In this document: positions 1 to 12,049 of the stretch, one piece after another
Position numbering within the stretch: the first letter of the stretch is position 1
Layout of the letters: the number at the start of each line of letters is the position of its first letter
From: Viscum album
Lineage: Eukaryota; Streptophyta; Magnoliopsida; Santalales; Viscaceae
Assembly: GCA_963277665.1 (NCBI GenBank)
Contig: OY728136.1
Location: forward strand, 1,980,338,576 to 1,980,402,575
DNA length: 64,000 nucleotides
Reading direction: 5' to 3'
The notes under the pieces: generated by a model
Told to the model about the DNA's origin: nothing
Database searches by the model: none
What the model saw: only the letters and a program-made list of their open reading frames with translations
Made by a program: the position numbers and the translations under genes

Positions 1-379
1 AATAAAAAAATAACATTTAATTTATTATATCACACTAATTTTGTAATCAACAAAAGTAAAAATAAGATGTTCATTTTATCTACAGAATAAAATGCTAATT
101 TTATCACCACATATTTTTATAGTCAATATTGGAGAAATATATCCACATAACTATAAATTACTTATAGGAGTGGCTTAGAAACCTTCGTGTTATGCTATTC
201 CATTAATGGAAATATTATGTTCTAGAATTATGAATGCCTTATCTACCTGTTAAAGAGGCATGTGATGAATACTATTTTTTCTATAAAAAAATCATGTGAT
301 GTGGTCAACGTTCATTGTTTGATTCTTTCATCATTCTCTAGTGAACTAATAATTTCTCATGAAATTCTGGTTGGGTATA
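1..379. other. AT-rich left flank, no gene seen
   Basis: This stretch is AT-rich and carries no reading frame that I can relate to a protein family. The 5' LTR and primer-binding site of the copia element that follows should lie here or beyond the window, but I could not find either. A purine-rich or tRNA-complementary stretch that would mark the LTR junction is not visible. Confidence 0.4.
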
Positions 380-870
380 GAATGCTTGATCACCTTCATC
401 GTTTTTACCAAGAGAGATCTAGATAAGAATGGTTTGAGATTTACAGGTCTCTCTTTCAGAGCATTCTTGGATAAGGTTCCTCAAATGGGCCTCACATAGT
501 AAAGATCATTGGTTACATTGAGATATTAAAGGTTCTATTTTTAAAACTCCTAGAATAACATGGAACCAAATTCATTATATCATAACTCCTTTAGATATTA
601 TCTTGATTTTTTGGGAATTTTAACATAAAAACATTGAGAATTCTATCTCAAATATTCTTTCTGTTAATATCCATGTATATAAGGATATGAAACATGAATA
701 AACCTTAATCTTTTGTGAGCACAAATGGAAGGGGATAGAAAAAATATTTAAAACCAAATATTATTCACACCCTTATAAGAAGAGTAATATCAATGGGAAA
801 TCAAGGTAGTATTATGTTATCTATTTTTCATGTGGCAAGAAGGGACACTAGAAGAAAAATTATACCCAAC
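380..870 (+). pseudogene. Ty1/copia gag remnant with zinc knuckle
   Basis: Decayed capsid (gag) part of a copia retrotransposon; in a live element it would package element RNA. Around 390-720 the + strand follows the copia gag pattern in which a YQE..R.ERFE-like stretch leads into a GPH..K.IGYIE-like stretch, interrupted by stops. A CCHC zinc knuckle is laid out at 822-863: codons at 822, 831, 846 and 861 occupy the C, C, H and C places with exact C-x2-C-x4-H-x4-C spacing and GKKG between the second Cys and His. The first and last Cys codons are TAT in place of TGT, and a stop lies inside the knuckle. It is continuous with the protease and integrase remnants downstream. Family assignment is good; limits are approximate. 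Confidence 0.72.
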
Positions 871-899
871 CAAATTAGAAAGGGGAATATTTAGGTGAA

Positions 900-1270
900 T
901 TTTTTATCAAGTAAAGTTTTGTTTGTTCATATAAATCTGGTATTCGATATAGCTTTTGGTTATAACATATGTATTAAAATAGATGAACCATACAGATTCA
1001 TAAATATTAATAGAGGAGAGGTATATAATTGAGTAGAAAATAAAGATAACCATATTGTTGTATCTATTAGGGAATACATCATCATGTTGTTGACCAGAAT
1101 TATTTCGTTTTTAAAGGGTTATTATTATTTTCCTTCAGTTATCAAAAACATTATTCATGTATCCAAACATGATATGGATATATTTATTTTCCAAATTGAA
1201 AATAAATGTTTCTTATTTTATAAATATATCATTTTTATAGTAAGGAACATTTAAATAATGGTCTTTATGA
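900..1270 (+). pseudogene. Ty1/copia aspartic protease remnant
   Basis: Aspartic protease part of the same copia element, which would cut the gag-pol polyprotein. The catalytic D-T-(G/A) triad is recognisable at about 946-954 as Asp-Ile-Ala followed by F-G-Y-N-I-C, matching the copia pattern D-T-x-C-G-S-H-I-C with substitutions. Downstream, the segment around 1130-1210 keeps the pattern of the hydrophobic strand and the N-I-I-(S)-V-S-like block before the integrase zinc domain. Stops interrupt the frame, so no active enzyme could be made. The location between zinc knuckle and integrase supports the call more than the residues alone. Confidence 0.6.
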
Positions 1271-1319
1271 GTTTGATTATAGTAACAAAATAATGGCAAT
1301 CGAAAACAAAGTTACTTTA

Positions 1320-2045
1320 CATGACTCACACCACACCCGGCATTGGAATCACTATATAAGTAATATAAATGAAAATGATTTACTAAATTAAATATAGGTG
1401 GATATTTAGATTCAACTAAAATGAAACCACTTGGTTTTTATTATACAAATTAACAAGGAAAAATGACCAAACCCCTATTTAGTGGGAAAGGTGAAAGGGC
1501 TACAGAGCTTCTTGAATTAGTTCATACTGATGTCTGTGACCATTTCATGTTGAATCTATGGATGGGTACTCATACTTCAAAACATTTTATTGATTATTTT
1601 AGTATATGTGAACGTGTATAATTAATAACTGTTTAGTCATAGCTTCTTAATAAATTAATTGTATACAAGAATGATGTTGAGAACCATCTCAGTAAGAATT
1701 TTAAACTTCTCGATAATCATAGTGGAGAATATCTTAATCAAGACTCAATTTTTTATTTATGGGAGTTTGGGGTCTTATCTCAAGTCGCTCTTCCTTATAT
1801 GGCTAAATGTAATGTAGTAAGAGAAAGTTGGAACCACACCATATTGTCAATGGATATATCAATGATGAGTCCTACAAGTATTCCATTGTCCTTTTGGGGA
1901 TACACATTACAAACAACAACATTCATACTGATTATAGTGGTAACTAAAGCAACAGATAGTATACCTTACCAATTTTGGAATGGAAATAAACATGTGACGT
2001 CATACTTACATGTGTGGGGTTACAAATAATTTGTAAAGGCATGTT
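1320..2045 (+). pseudogene. Ty1/copia integrase remnant
   Basis: Integrase of the copia element, which would insert the cDNA into the genome. The start holds a degraded HHCC zinc domain (about 1330-1460) ending in a G-K-M-T-K block. The core begins with E-L-L-E-L-V-H-T-D at 1505-1531, whose Asp (1529-1531) is the first catalytic residue. The stretch at 1720-1800 keeps H-S-G-E-Y-L, the second catalytic region. The open frame 1799-2029 follows the third part: it starts in the K-C-N-(G)-V block near the catalytic Glu, continues through P-L-S-F-W-G-Y, and ends with the V-W-G-Y-K block. Several stops lie upstream of this open part. Retrotransposon family assignment is strong. Confidence 0.85.
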
Positions 2046-2469
2046 TATGTTACAATAATTCTCCCTAATGAATAAAGTGTATGTTTATAAGATATCATAT
2101 TGAAATAAAGGGATACTACCTATAAAATAATTCAAATAAAAAGGTTGTGGTAGATAAACATCCCATATTTTGTGAAGAGTAAATTATATCTAAAAGATAT
2201 AGTGGGAGATAGATAGGATTATATGATGCACATGATCAAGATACACAAGATTTTGGAATAGAAAAAAATGGCACAAAGCCCCGTGGAAGAAGAAATTGTT
2301 CTATAAATTGAATTACTATGTAGGAATACTAGAGGGGTTATAGAACCAGGATGGTATGGTTTTCTAGTCACCAGGGATGGTGACTCATTAGTAGTTGATA
2401 ATAATGATCATATAAGCTACATGTAATAAGTTAGTGGCATTTATTTTTATAAACAGAAAGAAGAAAAGA

Positions 2470-3400
2470 TTTCTGAAATATATTCGATATATCAAAACCA
2501 AGTCTAGATTTTGGTAGAACCCCAAGATGATGTAAATTATATTAGTAAAAAATGGTTATTGAAGATGAAAATGGACATAGAGGGAAAATTAGTTACCTAT
2601 AATGTGAGACTAGTTGTAAAAGGGTCTAAATAGCATAAAAAAATATCCTACAATGTAACATTATTACCAGTTTCAATATAGAAGTCCAACAGAATTATAT
2701 TTTCCATTATGGCTTTCCATGGTTATGATACTTGGTAAATGGATGTCAAATAATAATCCTTTATTAATTGGAGCCTTCCGGAACATGCCTATACAACATA
2801 GCATGAAGGTTTTGTGACTCTAAAAGATTCCAACATGGTGTGAAAGTTTCAAAGATCCATTTATTGATTAAATAAGTATCCACGTCATGGATCATTCAAT
2901 TTGATGAGGACATAACAGAATTTAGTTTCATAAATAATGAATGTGAGGAATGTGTCCATAAATGATTTAGTGGAAGTACTTTCATTTTCCTAATAGTATA
3001 TATTGATGAAATATTACTCATTAGAAATGAAATACCATCTATACTATCTATTTAAGTCATTGAATAAAATATTCTATATGAAGGACATGGGTGAGGAAGT
3101 ATATATTTGTGGGATTAAGATATATTTTTATATATACAAGAGGTATCTTAGCCTACATAGAAGTACTTTAAATGACATGATACTAAAGATATTTATAATT
3201 GAACAATCCAAGAGGGTATTTTTAACAACTTTACAAGGATTTCATCATTTTAAGAAAAATATTACTCAGACACATGAGGGAATAAATAGAATGACAAGGA
3301 TTACATACACATCAATGATTGGGTTTCTCAGGTATGTAATTCTATGTACTAGGTTAGATGTCTCCTATAAATTAATTGTGGTATGAAGATAACATGTTGA
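2470..3400 (+). pseudogene. Ty1/copia reverse transcriptase remnant
   Basis: Reverse transcriptase of the same element. The start is visible at about 2545-2630 as a W-x-x-K-x-K-x-D block followed by R-L-V-x-K-G, the copia RT opening. The catalytic Y-V-D-D box is at 2999-3010 and reads Y-I-D-E, so the second catalytic Asp is replaced by Glu. The open frame 3003-3386 runs from this box through M-K-D-M-G-E, L-G-I-like and S-K-R-like blocks to the C-T-R-x-D-V-S-Y block that closes copia RT. Upstream of 3003 many stops occur, most of them explained by Trp or Gln codons mutated by transition. Order and spacing agree with the flanking integrase and RNase H. Confidence 0.88.
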
Positions 3401-3479
3401 TATATGGGACCACCATTGGATGATAGTTAAGGCTATCCTTATGTATCAGAGGCATACTATGTATATGTTCCTGGTTTAT

Positions 3480-3965
3480 GTAGGAGATGTGGAACTAGTC
3501 ATTAGGGGATATATGGAATCTAGATTCCAAACTGATCAAGATAAGATAAATTCACAAATAGGATATATCTTTATGTTGAATGGAGGTTTTCTTTTCTAGA
3601 TGAGATCAAAGTAGGTGACAGTTTTAGATTCTACAAAATTGTATGATTATATTACGGCTTTTATGGAAAATAAATAAGTATCATGGATGTGTTAATTTTC
3701 CAAGTGTTTGATGTTGTATCTAGAAGTAAATATCCAATCACACTCTATTGTGATAATACTATAGAGGTGGCTCTTAAAAAAGAACCAAGATCACGTTAAC
3801 AAATGAATGAAATACATCAAAAGTGTCATCTCTTGAGGGATTATTCTCATAGAGGTTAATTTTCACTGAACAACATTTTCATGTAAGAAAATGTGGTAAA
3901 ACCCTTGAGTAAAACCTTGAATCATTAGAAACATATCTATCTAGTGAGGCCTAGAGAACTAAAGC
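3480..3965 (+). pseudogene. Ty1/copia RNase H remnant
   Basis: RNase H domain that closes the copia pol gene and would remove the RNA strand during reverse transcription. The segment at 3590-3680 matches the W-K-S-(S)-K-Q block that precedes the S-T-x-E-A-E-Y catalytic block, and 3735-3800 keeps the (C)-D-N-(T) block with Asp and Asn followed by A-x-K-(E)-P-R-S. The last part near 3880-3960 follows the pattern E-N-V-A-D-(P)-L-T-K with transitions. Stops are frequent. A non-coding 3' UTR follows. Confidence 0.75.
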
Positions 3966-4799
3966 TTGCTGGTAGTTTTATCTTGTCAAATATAGAGGCT
4001 TTTAGAGTTTGTATCGTAGGCCCATTGTTTTTTCATTAATTAGATATTTATTATTTGTATTGAATATTAATAAAAAATGTTATTACACATTGTTTGTTGT
4101 TCTTCTTGAGCATAATGTAATAATTTCCTAGATTATACATACCATTTCTATTGTCATACTAGTTCCCCTACTATGATTAAAACCTTGATGTGCTATAAAG
4201 ATATTATCAAATAATGTTACATGGTTGGATAACATACTATAATGGGACACATAGTATAGAAAGTCGGATAATAGTAGTCATTAGATGAAAAGGATTCATC
4301 TCATAATGTTCTTAAATGGTAATCTATATGATAGTAGAATATGAGAATTGACCTCTAGTAGGAATTCTACATGTCTTGTTTTCATTATATATTCTTATCT
4401 ATGAGCATGTGTGATGTTACATATATTTTAATATTATTATTAATACATGGTACATCTTCCAAACATTGATGTATTTTTTAAACCACAATGATTACAATTC
4501 AGAGAGTAGCAGGATTCATTTGGTACATCATGTGTGATATTTTATTGATGAATAAATAAAGTAAGGATTTTTCCCATCCATCTTTATAGAAGATGATATC
4601 TTTGGCCTTATATTAGAATTGAAACATTACATTAAATTCCATGCCCATGGTGTAATGACGTGTTTATTTTAGATAGTCAAACAAAGACATATCGATCATA
4701 TAGATTGGACACTAGGAAAGGCCACCTACATCCAATGAGAATGCATATAAGAGAGTAATAAACTATACCTTTCTATTGATCTAAATTAAATTCTATTTT
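3966..4799 (+). other. 3' untranslated region of the + strand copia element
   Basis: No coding pattern is visible here. Its position between the RNase H end and the LTR start at 4800 makes it the long 3' untranslated region seen in some plant copia lineages. I could not identify a clear polypurine tract at 4785-4799; the expected purine run appears to have been changed. Confidence 0.45.
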
Positions 4800-5552
4800 T
4801 GTTAATGGAAAAAATATTATTCTCAGGTCTGAGGAATAATTTCATTCAATTTATATTGATTGAATAAATTAAATAAATATGTATTCATCGACTTGAGAAT
4901 AATTTAATAATATTAATTATTTATTATTTTAATATATATTTTTTCTCTATTTTATGAATAAAATATTTTTTTGTATAAAATATTCATTTTATTATTCATT
5001 AGATACTATAGGAGTTCGAACACTCCAAAAATGAGTCTGGTGACAAATATTAATTATTCTAATAATTATATAATATTTGTCATTACGGAAGATGGAGAAT
5101 GAAACAAAATTATACATTTATAATTATTATTATGAATAAAGGGATTTATTAATGGTAATAAATGTTACATAATGGATGTTATGAAATTAATTAACAATTT
5201 AACATAAATATTAATTATAAAAATTAGGTGTTATGTCTATTTTATAATGCATCCCAATTTTTTAATAGATAATTACTGCAAACAATGATTTCCCTCTCAA
5301 CTCTTCCTTCTCTCTCCCTCTAAATAATAAGAAGTGCAAGAGATATTTTCTCAAGTAATATGAATGAGATATCATGAACGAATAATTAATGATATCTAAA
5401 TCATCGTGCTAGCGCCCAATGATTACATAGTGTTTCATATAGATCATAGGAGTATGTGTGGATCACTACAAGGGGGATTTTATACTTATATGCCCACATT
5501 ACAATGAAGTTAATCTAAAATTGTCATTTTTTATGATCAAAATTTCCCAACA
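4800..5552 (+). repeat. 3' LTR of the + strand copia element
   Basis: A 753-bp segment that begins TGTTAATGG (4800) and ends TTTCCCAACA (5552), the TGTT...AACA termini typical of copia LTRs. Its interior has the expected order: an AT-rich first part, then a pyrimidine-rich CTCTCCCTCT-like tract near 5295-5325 and a GC-richer last 200 bases, resembling the transcribed end of copia LTRs. The matching 5' LTR is not in the window, so the boundaries rest on termini and context only. Confidence 0.6.
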
Positions 5553-5754
5553 CAATGATTTCACAAGCCCAAGAATTTATTTATACAAATATAAAATAAA
5601 TTAATAATAATTTTTATGTCCATGATCAACACTCTTAGTTTTATGAAATGATTATGAGAATAATTTTTAATATATCCCCCACCACCATACACTTTCATTT
5701 CACAAAAAACTATCATATAATTCTCATTTGGTAGTGTAACTTGGATCAATGAAT

Positions 5755-6930
5755 ATGTTCTATGATGTTTAGGGGGTGATTCGGGTGGCTAGGTATGAGA
5801 TGATATATAGATATTTTTGATTCTCATTATTATGCCGATTAGATCGTCAAGGCTAGGCACCAAAAAAACATTGGGTTTTCTTTAGCACCTTCCTACACTA
5901 AGTTGGATGTCAGATGAGTTTAGATGGATTATATGGTTGAGATACCACATACCCCACATGCAAATAATTTTTAGGGTAATTGATTGATTAGATGACCAAA
6001 TCAGATCACTTTATTCCAATTGATGATATAATCAATGTTATGGACTTGGGACGTCTTGATGTTCAAGAGATCGTTAGATTTTATGGAGTTTCATTTGTTA
6101 TAGTTTCAATATAGATCACTAATTCACTTATTCTTTTTAGAGAGGCCTCTGGGAGGTTATGGGGTATCATTTTATCTTTGTAAATTTATATCCTCCACCC
6201 TTTGAAATCTAGGTGGAATTAACTATAATGACCTTTAATGCATACTTTTTTCAATAATGCTTGACTTTGTAGGAGTTTGGGATTTTCACTATGATTGGAT
6301 GAGTATTGTTATAACAATAGTTATTATTCATAAATAAGGATTTTAAGGTTTTAGACCATGTATAGACATCTATTTAGGTCACCATTATGTTGTTTATATA
6401 TTTGTGAAACATCCCAAGGTGGACGTATTTTGGTCAGAGAGATGACAATAAAATTCACTTGATTCAATATAAAACAATAAAGGCATGAAGATGGTACAAA
6501 TACTATTTTTATCATCTGTAATACCTTTTGAATTTTCAATTACTGTCTATATGTTTTGGAATGTTTCATTTGAGTTGGGTAACCGAAAACATGGAAAATG
6601 GGTAATGTTATATCCATGATATGTGATACTTTTTAAGGTAGTTGATAATATTATAAAGGTGTATTACTATTTTTAATTTACACCATAGTTGAAATGAATT
6701 AATAATGTGGTTTATGTGTTATATCTAAAAAATTATCTCTCCAACCCATCATATGTTTTGAGATAGTGGAACCATTATATGGAAACTGATCTATCCAAGA
6801 CCAAGAAAATGGATCATATTTATGATTATGTGATGATGGTTTATCATGTAAATTCAATACCCTTGGTTTAGGATTCTTTGTAGCATAGTTTTAACTCACA
6901 TGAGACTTCAAAAAATAGGGCACCAATGAG
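5755..6930 (+). pseudogene. Ty3/gypsy integrase and C-terminal pol remnant
   Basis: 3' part of a chromovirus-like gypsy pol gene. At about 5785-5870 the integrase zinc domain shows a W-x-G-M-(K) block followed by K-A-x-H-Q. The core follows: M-D-x-x-V-(G)-x-P near 5925-5945 and the D-x-I-(N)-x-x-D-L-G-R-L-D-V-Q-E-I-V-R-like stretch at 6010-6100, which corresponds to the block leading to the second catalytic Asp. The Y-N-N-S-Y block after the catalytic Glu is at about 6300-6340. The tail at 6680-6790 follows the V-x-x-L-(R)-K-Y-x-x-(D)-P-S-x-V-L pattern that precedes the end of pol. RT and RNase H are absent: the element is broken at about 5750, close to the copia LTR end at 5552. Confidence 0.78.
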
Positions 6931-7202
6931 AGGCGAGTGTCACTGCCTCTTTGACATAGGGTATTTATTATTGGATTTATGGGGGTAGAAAGTGTTTATG
7001 GTTGGGAGATTATAACAACTTTTTTCCAACATTTAGGAACATTTTCCCTTATATTTGATCAACTTTTTATGGATATACTTTCTGTTATTTTGCAAATTTT
7101 AGGAAAAATTTTATGTTTTTTGGGCATGTACATGGATAGAACACGATCAGGGAAACCCATACAGATTAGGCCCGAAACCTATGCACCTTTATATGTGGTT
7201 CT
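6931..7202 (+). other. 3' untranslated region of the gypsy fragment
   Basis: Lies between the end of the pol similarity and the polypurine tract. No coding pattern supported by a family is seen; the open frame crossing 6979-7227 runs straight through the polypurine tract into the LTR, so I take it to be accidental. Confidence 0.4.
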
Positions 7203-7216
7203 AAAGGGGTGGGGGG
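7203..7216 (+). other. Polypurine tract of the gypsy element
   Basis: The run AAAGGGGTGGGGGG is nearly all purine and directly precedes the LTR start. In LTR retrotransposons such a tract survives RNase H digestion and primes plus-strand DNA synthesis. Its position just before a TG...CA-bounded segment and after the pol remnant makes the call firm despite one T. Confidence 0.72.
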
Positions 7217-9224
7217 TGCACGATTAGTTGAAACAATGAGACATTCGCCAAAACCATGTGTTTTAGGGATGTAGGGATCGCAATGTTGGTATATGGTTTC
7301 TCATACCATACATCTAAACCACACACCAATTGTTAGATGAATATGGGAATGTATATGATTGGTGCATTGTTTATCTGACATTGTGACCTAATCATGACCT
7401 TATCCTCTTAATATCGATAAATATACATGATTAGGTAGAACCTTGTAGCCTAACCCATGAAACACTGTGAAACATTTTAAATCATCCAAAAATTATAATT
7501 AAAGACCCGAAACACCTTGTTAAAAAATTTAATCTCCCATTATCAAATCAAATTCAAACCTTTTTATTTTGGAGGATCTGGAGATAGAATTTGGGCTCCT
7601 TCAACCACTTCTCTTCTTATATCAATCTTTCAGTGGATGTGATTGATCCATCTTTAGTAAGTGTGGTCACATTGATTTGGAATACTCTTTTATTCCCTTA
7701 AATCCTTATTTATGTGTGAGATATCTTAATGATTTTGATGGATAAAAAACATTATTTTAAAGATTTTGATTATAGGGTTACTTCCTTTATCTTCTTCACC
7801 TTTAGTCTTCTATTGGTTGTTTCTGTTTCAGGTGATTACATTGTTGTATGAAGAATAGTATGTAGTTTCATAAGTAATTTCCCTAAATATGAAACATTCA
7901 TATAATGATTTATTTGAAATTTAATTTCAATTGATTTCTAAAATTTGATTTGAAAATAAATATATGAATATTTTTAAAGGGAATATTATTGAAAAGAAAC
8001 CCACATTAGAAGTATTTGAAAATACAGGGTGGATTTGAGAAAATATGTCCTCATATGAGAATTGATATGATTAAATTACATAATGATGATTCTTGACAAA
8101 AATGTCTTTAAATGAATGTTTTTTGAAAGGCATGATCATGATTAAAACCTTTAATTTGTTTTTGAAATTAAAATGGAATTTTGATACATGAAATTGAGAA
8201 TTTGAACAATAAATGATGTATTTAATTTTAAAGAATTATATTATGATTTATTATTTATTAAATGAAATTGTGATCCTGAGTATTTAATGGGTGATTAAGA
8301 CAAGCATGTTCAATCTTTGACCCCATATGAAAAATATTGATAAATATAGATATAATTAATCCAAGTATATCAAGATTTTCTATGATTGTATATTGATTGA
8401 TTCAATCCCAATGAAATGATCCTTTGAAGAGTGGGAACACACTTTGAGTCATGATTTATTGACTATGTACTGTGAGGAACATAAATCTAGGACTAATAAA
8501 TCTCAGTGCATATGACTACAATGTTTAGTGTGTTTTATTATTACATTCCACTATTATTAAGTTCCTTATATCATTCTATTACATTTTAGTAAAAAATTTA
8601 TATAATATTATATTTGATTTAAATTCTATCTAATTTGTTAAGATCATATTTTGACTAAAAATATGACATGATTTTTTGTTCCTTATTATTTAAATTGAAG
8701 AATAAATTTTTTTATCTTCTATGGAATTACTTATTGAATATTTACTGAAATCATACAATGTTTTTTTCTCACACCCTTCCATTTTCTTCAGGTATTTATA
8801 GATTATGTTATGCTAGGTCTAGTATATGGAATAGAACCTCTTGGAGGGGGTTGGGGTTTTTGACTCATGGGACATTGGGTAATGGTATTGACCGTTGGAT
8901 TGTGATCCAAATGCTATACAAAAAATATTTTGTTTTTCTCATGGATTTATGTGCTATTTATTGGATGATATACTATTTTTTAATTATCTATATTCTTATG
9001 GTTTACTTTTCTTCTTGATGAGATTTTTTTATACCAAATATTCTTTGAATTATCTTTAACATACATATTTATATCATATATTCATGGAATGAAATCATTC
9101 CCTATGTCATTTTGATTATGCCTCGGTGCTATTTTTCATACTCTCAGGACCAGGAATGTCATTTTTGACATGTCATTTATTATTGGGTACCAATGTACAT
9201 GGGTATTTGGGTCATATCATGACA
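7217..9224 (+). repeat. 3' LTR of the gypsy element, about 2.0 kb
   Basis: Starts TGCACGATTA right after the polypurine tract and ends with GGGTCATATCATGACA at 9224. The termini are imperfect inverted repeats of the TGTCACGA type known from Tekay/del-like chromoviruses, allowing for a 1-base loss and C-to-T changes. A length of 2008 bp suits that lineage. Inside there is no coding similarity; open frames such as 8758-9018 are accidental. The other LTR of this element is not in the window. Confidence 0.68.
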
Positions 9225-11990
9225 CTTCTTAAACATAACATTGAATAAAATTCCTTATAGAAAAGGGATATATATTAAGGGGAGAGCTCAAACTCTCAGT
9301 AACTGAAAGTATATGTTGGATTAATAAAAGGTTAGATCAGAAACATGTGTGAAAAAATTAGTAAGGGGGAAATATATTATCTCAATGAATATGGAATCAT
9401 AATATTTGTCTATAAATCCTGATGTAATGACATATAAACTCAAATTATAAAACATATTAAATGAATAAATAATGTTTCAATAATATAAAATTATGATACA
9501 CTATAGAGCATAACCTCGGAATTTATAATGACATATAAACATGTCATAGAAAATGTTTCACATGAATAAGAATGGTAATCATAAAATATGGTAGGGATAG
9601 ATAACAAAACCATCATAAAATATTGGATTATGTGTCACTACATATTTCCCATAATATATTGGATCAATCATCCCAACATGATCCCCATAGTGAATTTATC
9701 TTTACAACTCATTTCATATAATTAATTTATCATCACAACTCGTTTCCCATAGTTAGATGATGAGATATAAAAATTAAACTAATGCATTTGGAGGATAGAA
9801 ACACACCCATCAAATTTTGATAATCTCTAAATATATTCCACATGAAATAAATCATAATCATATGATGTAAAATCAAATGTAAATAAAATGGGTTACATAA
9901 CATTTGTAATTAGAATATAAAACATTTTATGAAACTGATTGGTTAATACCGAAATTAAATTCTCCTAAAAAAATTAGAGGATAATAATAAATATTACACT
10001 ATAACAAATATATCATTTTTATATGGAGTGGTAAATGAATCTATTTCAAAAAATAATTATTATATTTTTTACAAATATCATAGAAAGAAAAATTAAAAGT
10101 CTCATTAAAAAATTATCTTTTAGAATTTATAGTTTTGAAAACATCACTTTAAAATGATCCTCGATAATACAACTTTTAAAAGTCATATTTTTTCCTTAAT
10201 TTGTTTAGTGTGTAGGTAAAATTAAAATTCAAAAACATGATATTAAAAATTATCTTAGTATTTTAGGTTGTTTAAAAAAAATCCACATCCACAAAAGTGT
10301 TGAAAAATTTAACTTTTATAAATAGATAAAAAGAGATGTGAAAATGAAATAAGAAAATATTATTTTTTATCTCAAAATATGAAAATAATTCATTTATGAT
10401 AATAATAATAAGGTTATATAAAATCATTATCCGTTAAATTGTTTTTAAATTATTCCTAAAAATGTATCATTTATATAAATAAGAAAATCTGTCAAAGAAG
10501 AAGACATTGATGTGAAAATATAAATTCCAAAAATAGTGGTGGTAAATAATATAAAATATTAGGGTCAATGACATCAATCATATAATAATGATGTACAAGA
10601 ATAAATATTATGACTCAATGAATGGTATTTCTTTTGATAATAACCCTTATCTTAGATCCCCTCTTGATCGAATACACTCTAACCTCTTATATAATAAGCA
10701 TAGATTAATAAAAAATCTATTTCATAATCTAATTCATATTTATTACATTTTCTATTAATATTCTATATGCATTTTACACATGGAATTTACTTATTTGTAA
10801 CTAATATTGATAATTAAATATATTTTTTTGTTTTTATTATTCTTTTCTTTTTTGTGGTATAATTTTTTTTTTAATTTCTCATTTATAAAAAATTTCAAGG
10901 TACTATATTAGACCATCCATCATGATTTATGATTTTATTAGTTTTTTCCAATGCGTATTTATTTAATATTTGTAAATATGGCATCTATGTGGAGCTTGTA
11001 TTTGAAATTTTTAAGAAAAAAAAAATATATATTAGTAATGAGTTAAACATAACAAATAATATCTTATAACAAAAAAGTCATTATTTATTCATTTATATCA
11101 TATCATAATCGTAATTAATTTTTATAGTCATCCATGATAGAAATTTATAGCATCATATAAGTAGGGGGTTAAACTAGTTCAATCAAGAATATTTTATAAT
11201 TTATTGGTGAGTATGATTATGATAATAATTTTTTATTATAATATCATAATAATTAAATTATAATGATATTTGTTATATTTTATTTAGGTGATGAATAATA
11301 TTAGAGAATTGTTTGATAAAAATAGATAGATAATAAATTATTAGGTAGTGGATAATACTCATATTGAAAATTTGAATCTTCTCTTGGAGGGACTCATGGA
11401 AATGGAGGATTTGGGACACCATCTTGTGACCAAATGTGGAAGACATTGAATATGAAATTTTTGGAGGAAAAAATTGGAATGTTTTTAAGAAGAGTATGAA
11501 ATAGATTTATTTTATAGTTGGTGGTCAAGATATCCTTATATTAGTGAAAACAGGGACCACTTCCTTGGGAACATATGTTAGGTGAGATATAATGATTGAA
11601 TATAATGGGAATTAGATGAAGAATTATTTTTTAGAAATGTGATATTCACTCCCAAAACTAAAAAAGGTCTCATATAAATATTTAAATAATTTTTATTATA
11701 AAAAATTTGAGGAACATAAACTTACCCTTTTACCACCTTTAACAACAATAATCAAAGTAATTTAATTAAAGGAAAGGGCATGTACAAAATAATAGAATAA
11801 AGAAAAATGCATTTAATAATTGATGGATAAATGTGTATGAATTATTGTAGATCATTAGCATTCCTTATAACTCTATTCACTCACATGGATTTTGGCGAAC
11901 CCATACTAGCAAATGACGTAATAACACAATCTTGGGGAACCTATGAGGAAAGAATATCCACAACCTTTTCCATTTATGCCACATATAGAG
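9225..11990. other. AT-rich stretch without a recognised gene
   Basis: About 2.8 kb of AT-rich DNA. I see a pair of short imperfect direct repeats at about 9690-9760 (TTATC..CACAACTC followed by TTTCCCATAGTTAG-like sequence) and a somewhat GC-richer stretch at 11370-11560 that could be a short coding remnant, but I could not tie it to any family on either strand. Confidence 0.4.
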
Positions 11991-12049
11991 TAGATCAATC
12001 TGGTTCCTAATTTGCTTTATGAATCTATAAATGTGGTAATAAATGGACT

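Noticed and set aside
6351..6539. 62-codon open frame on the - strand
   Set aside because: Antisense shadow of the gypsy integrase remnant on the + strand.
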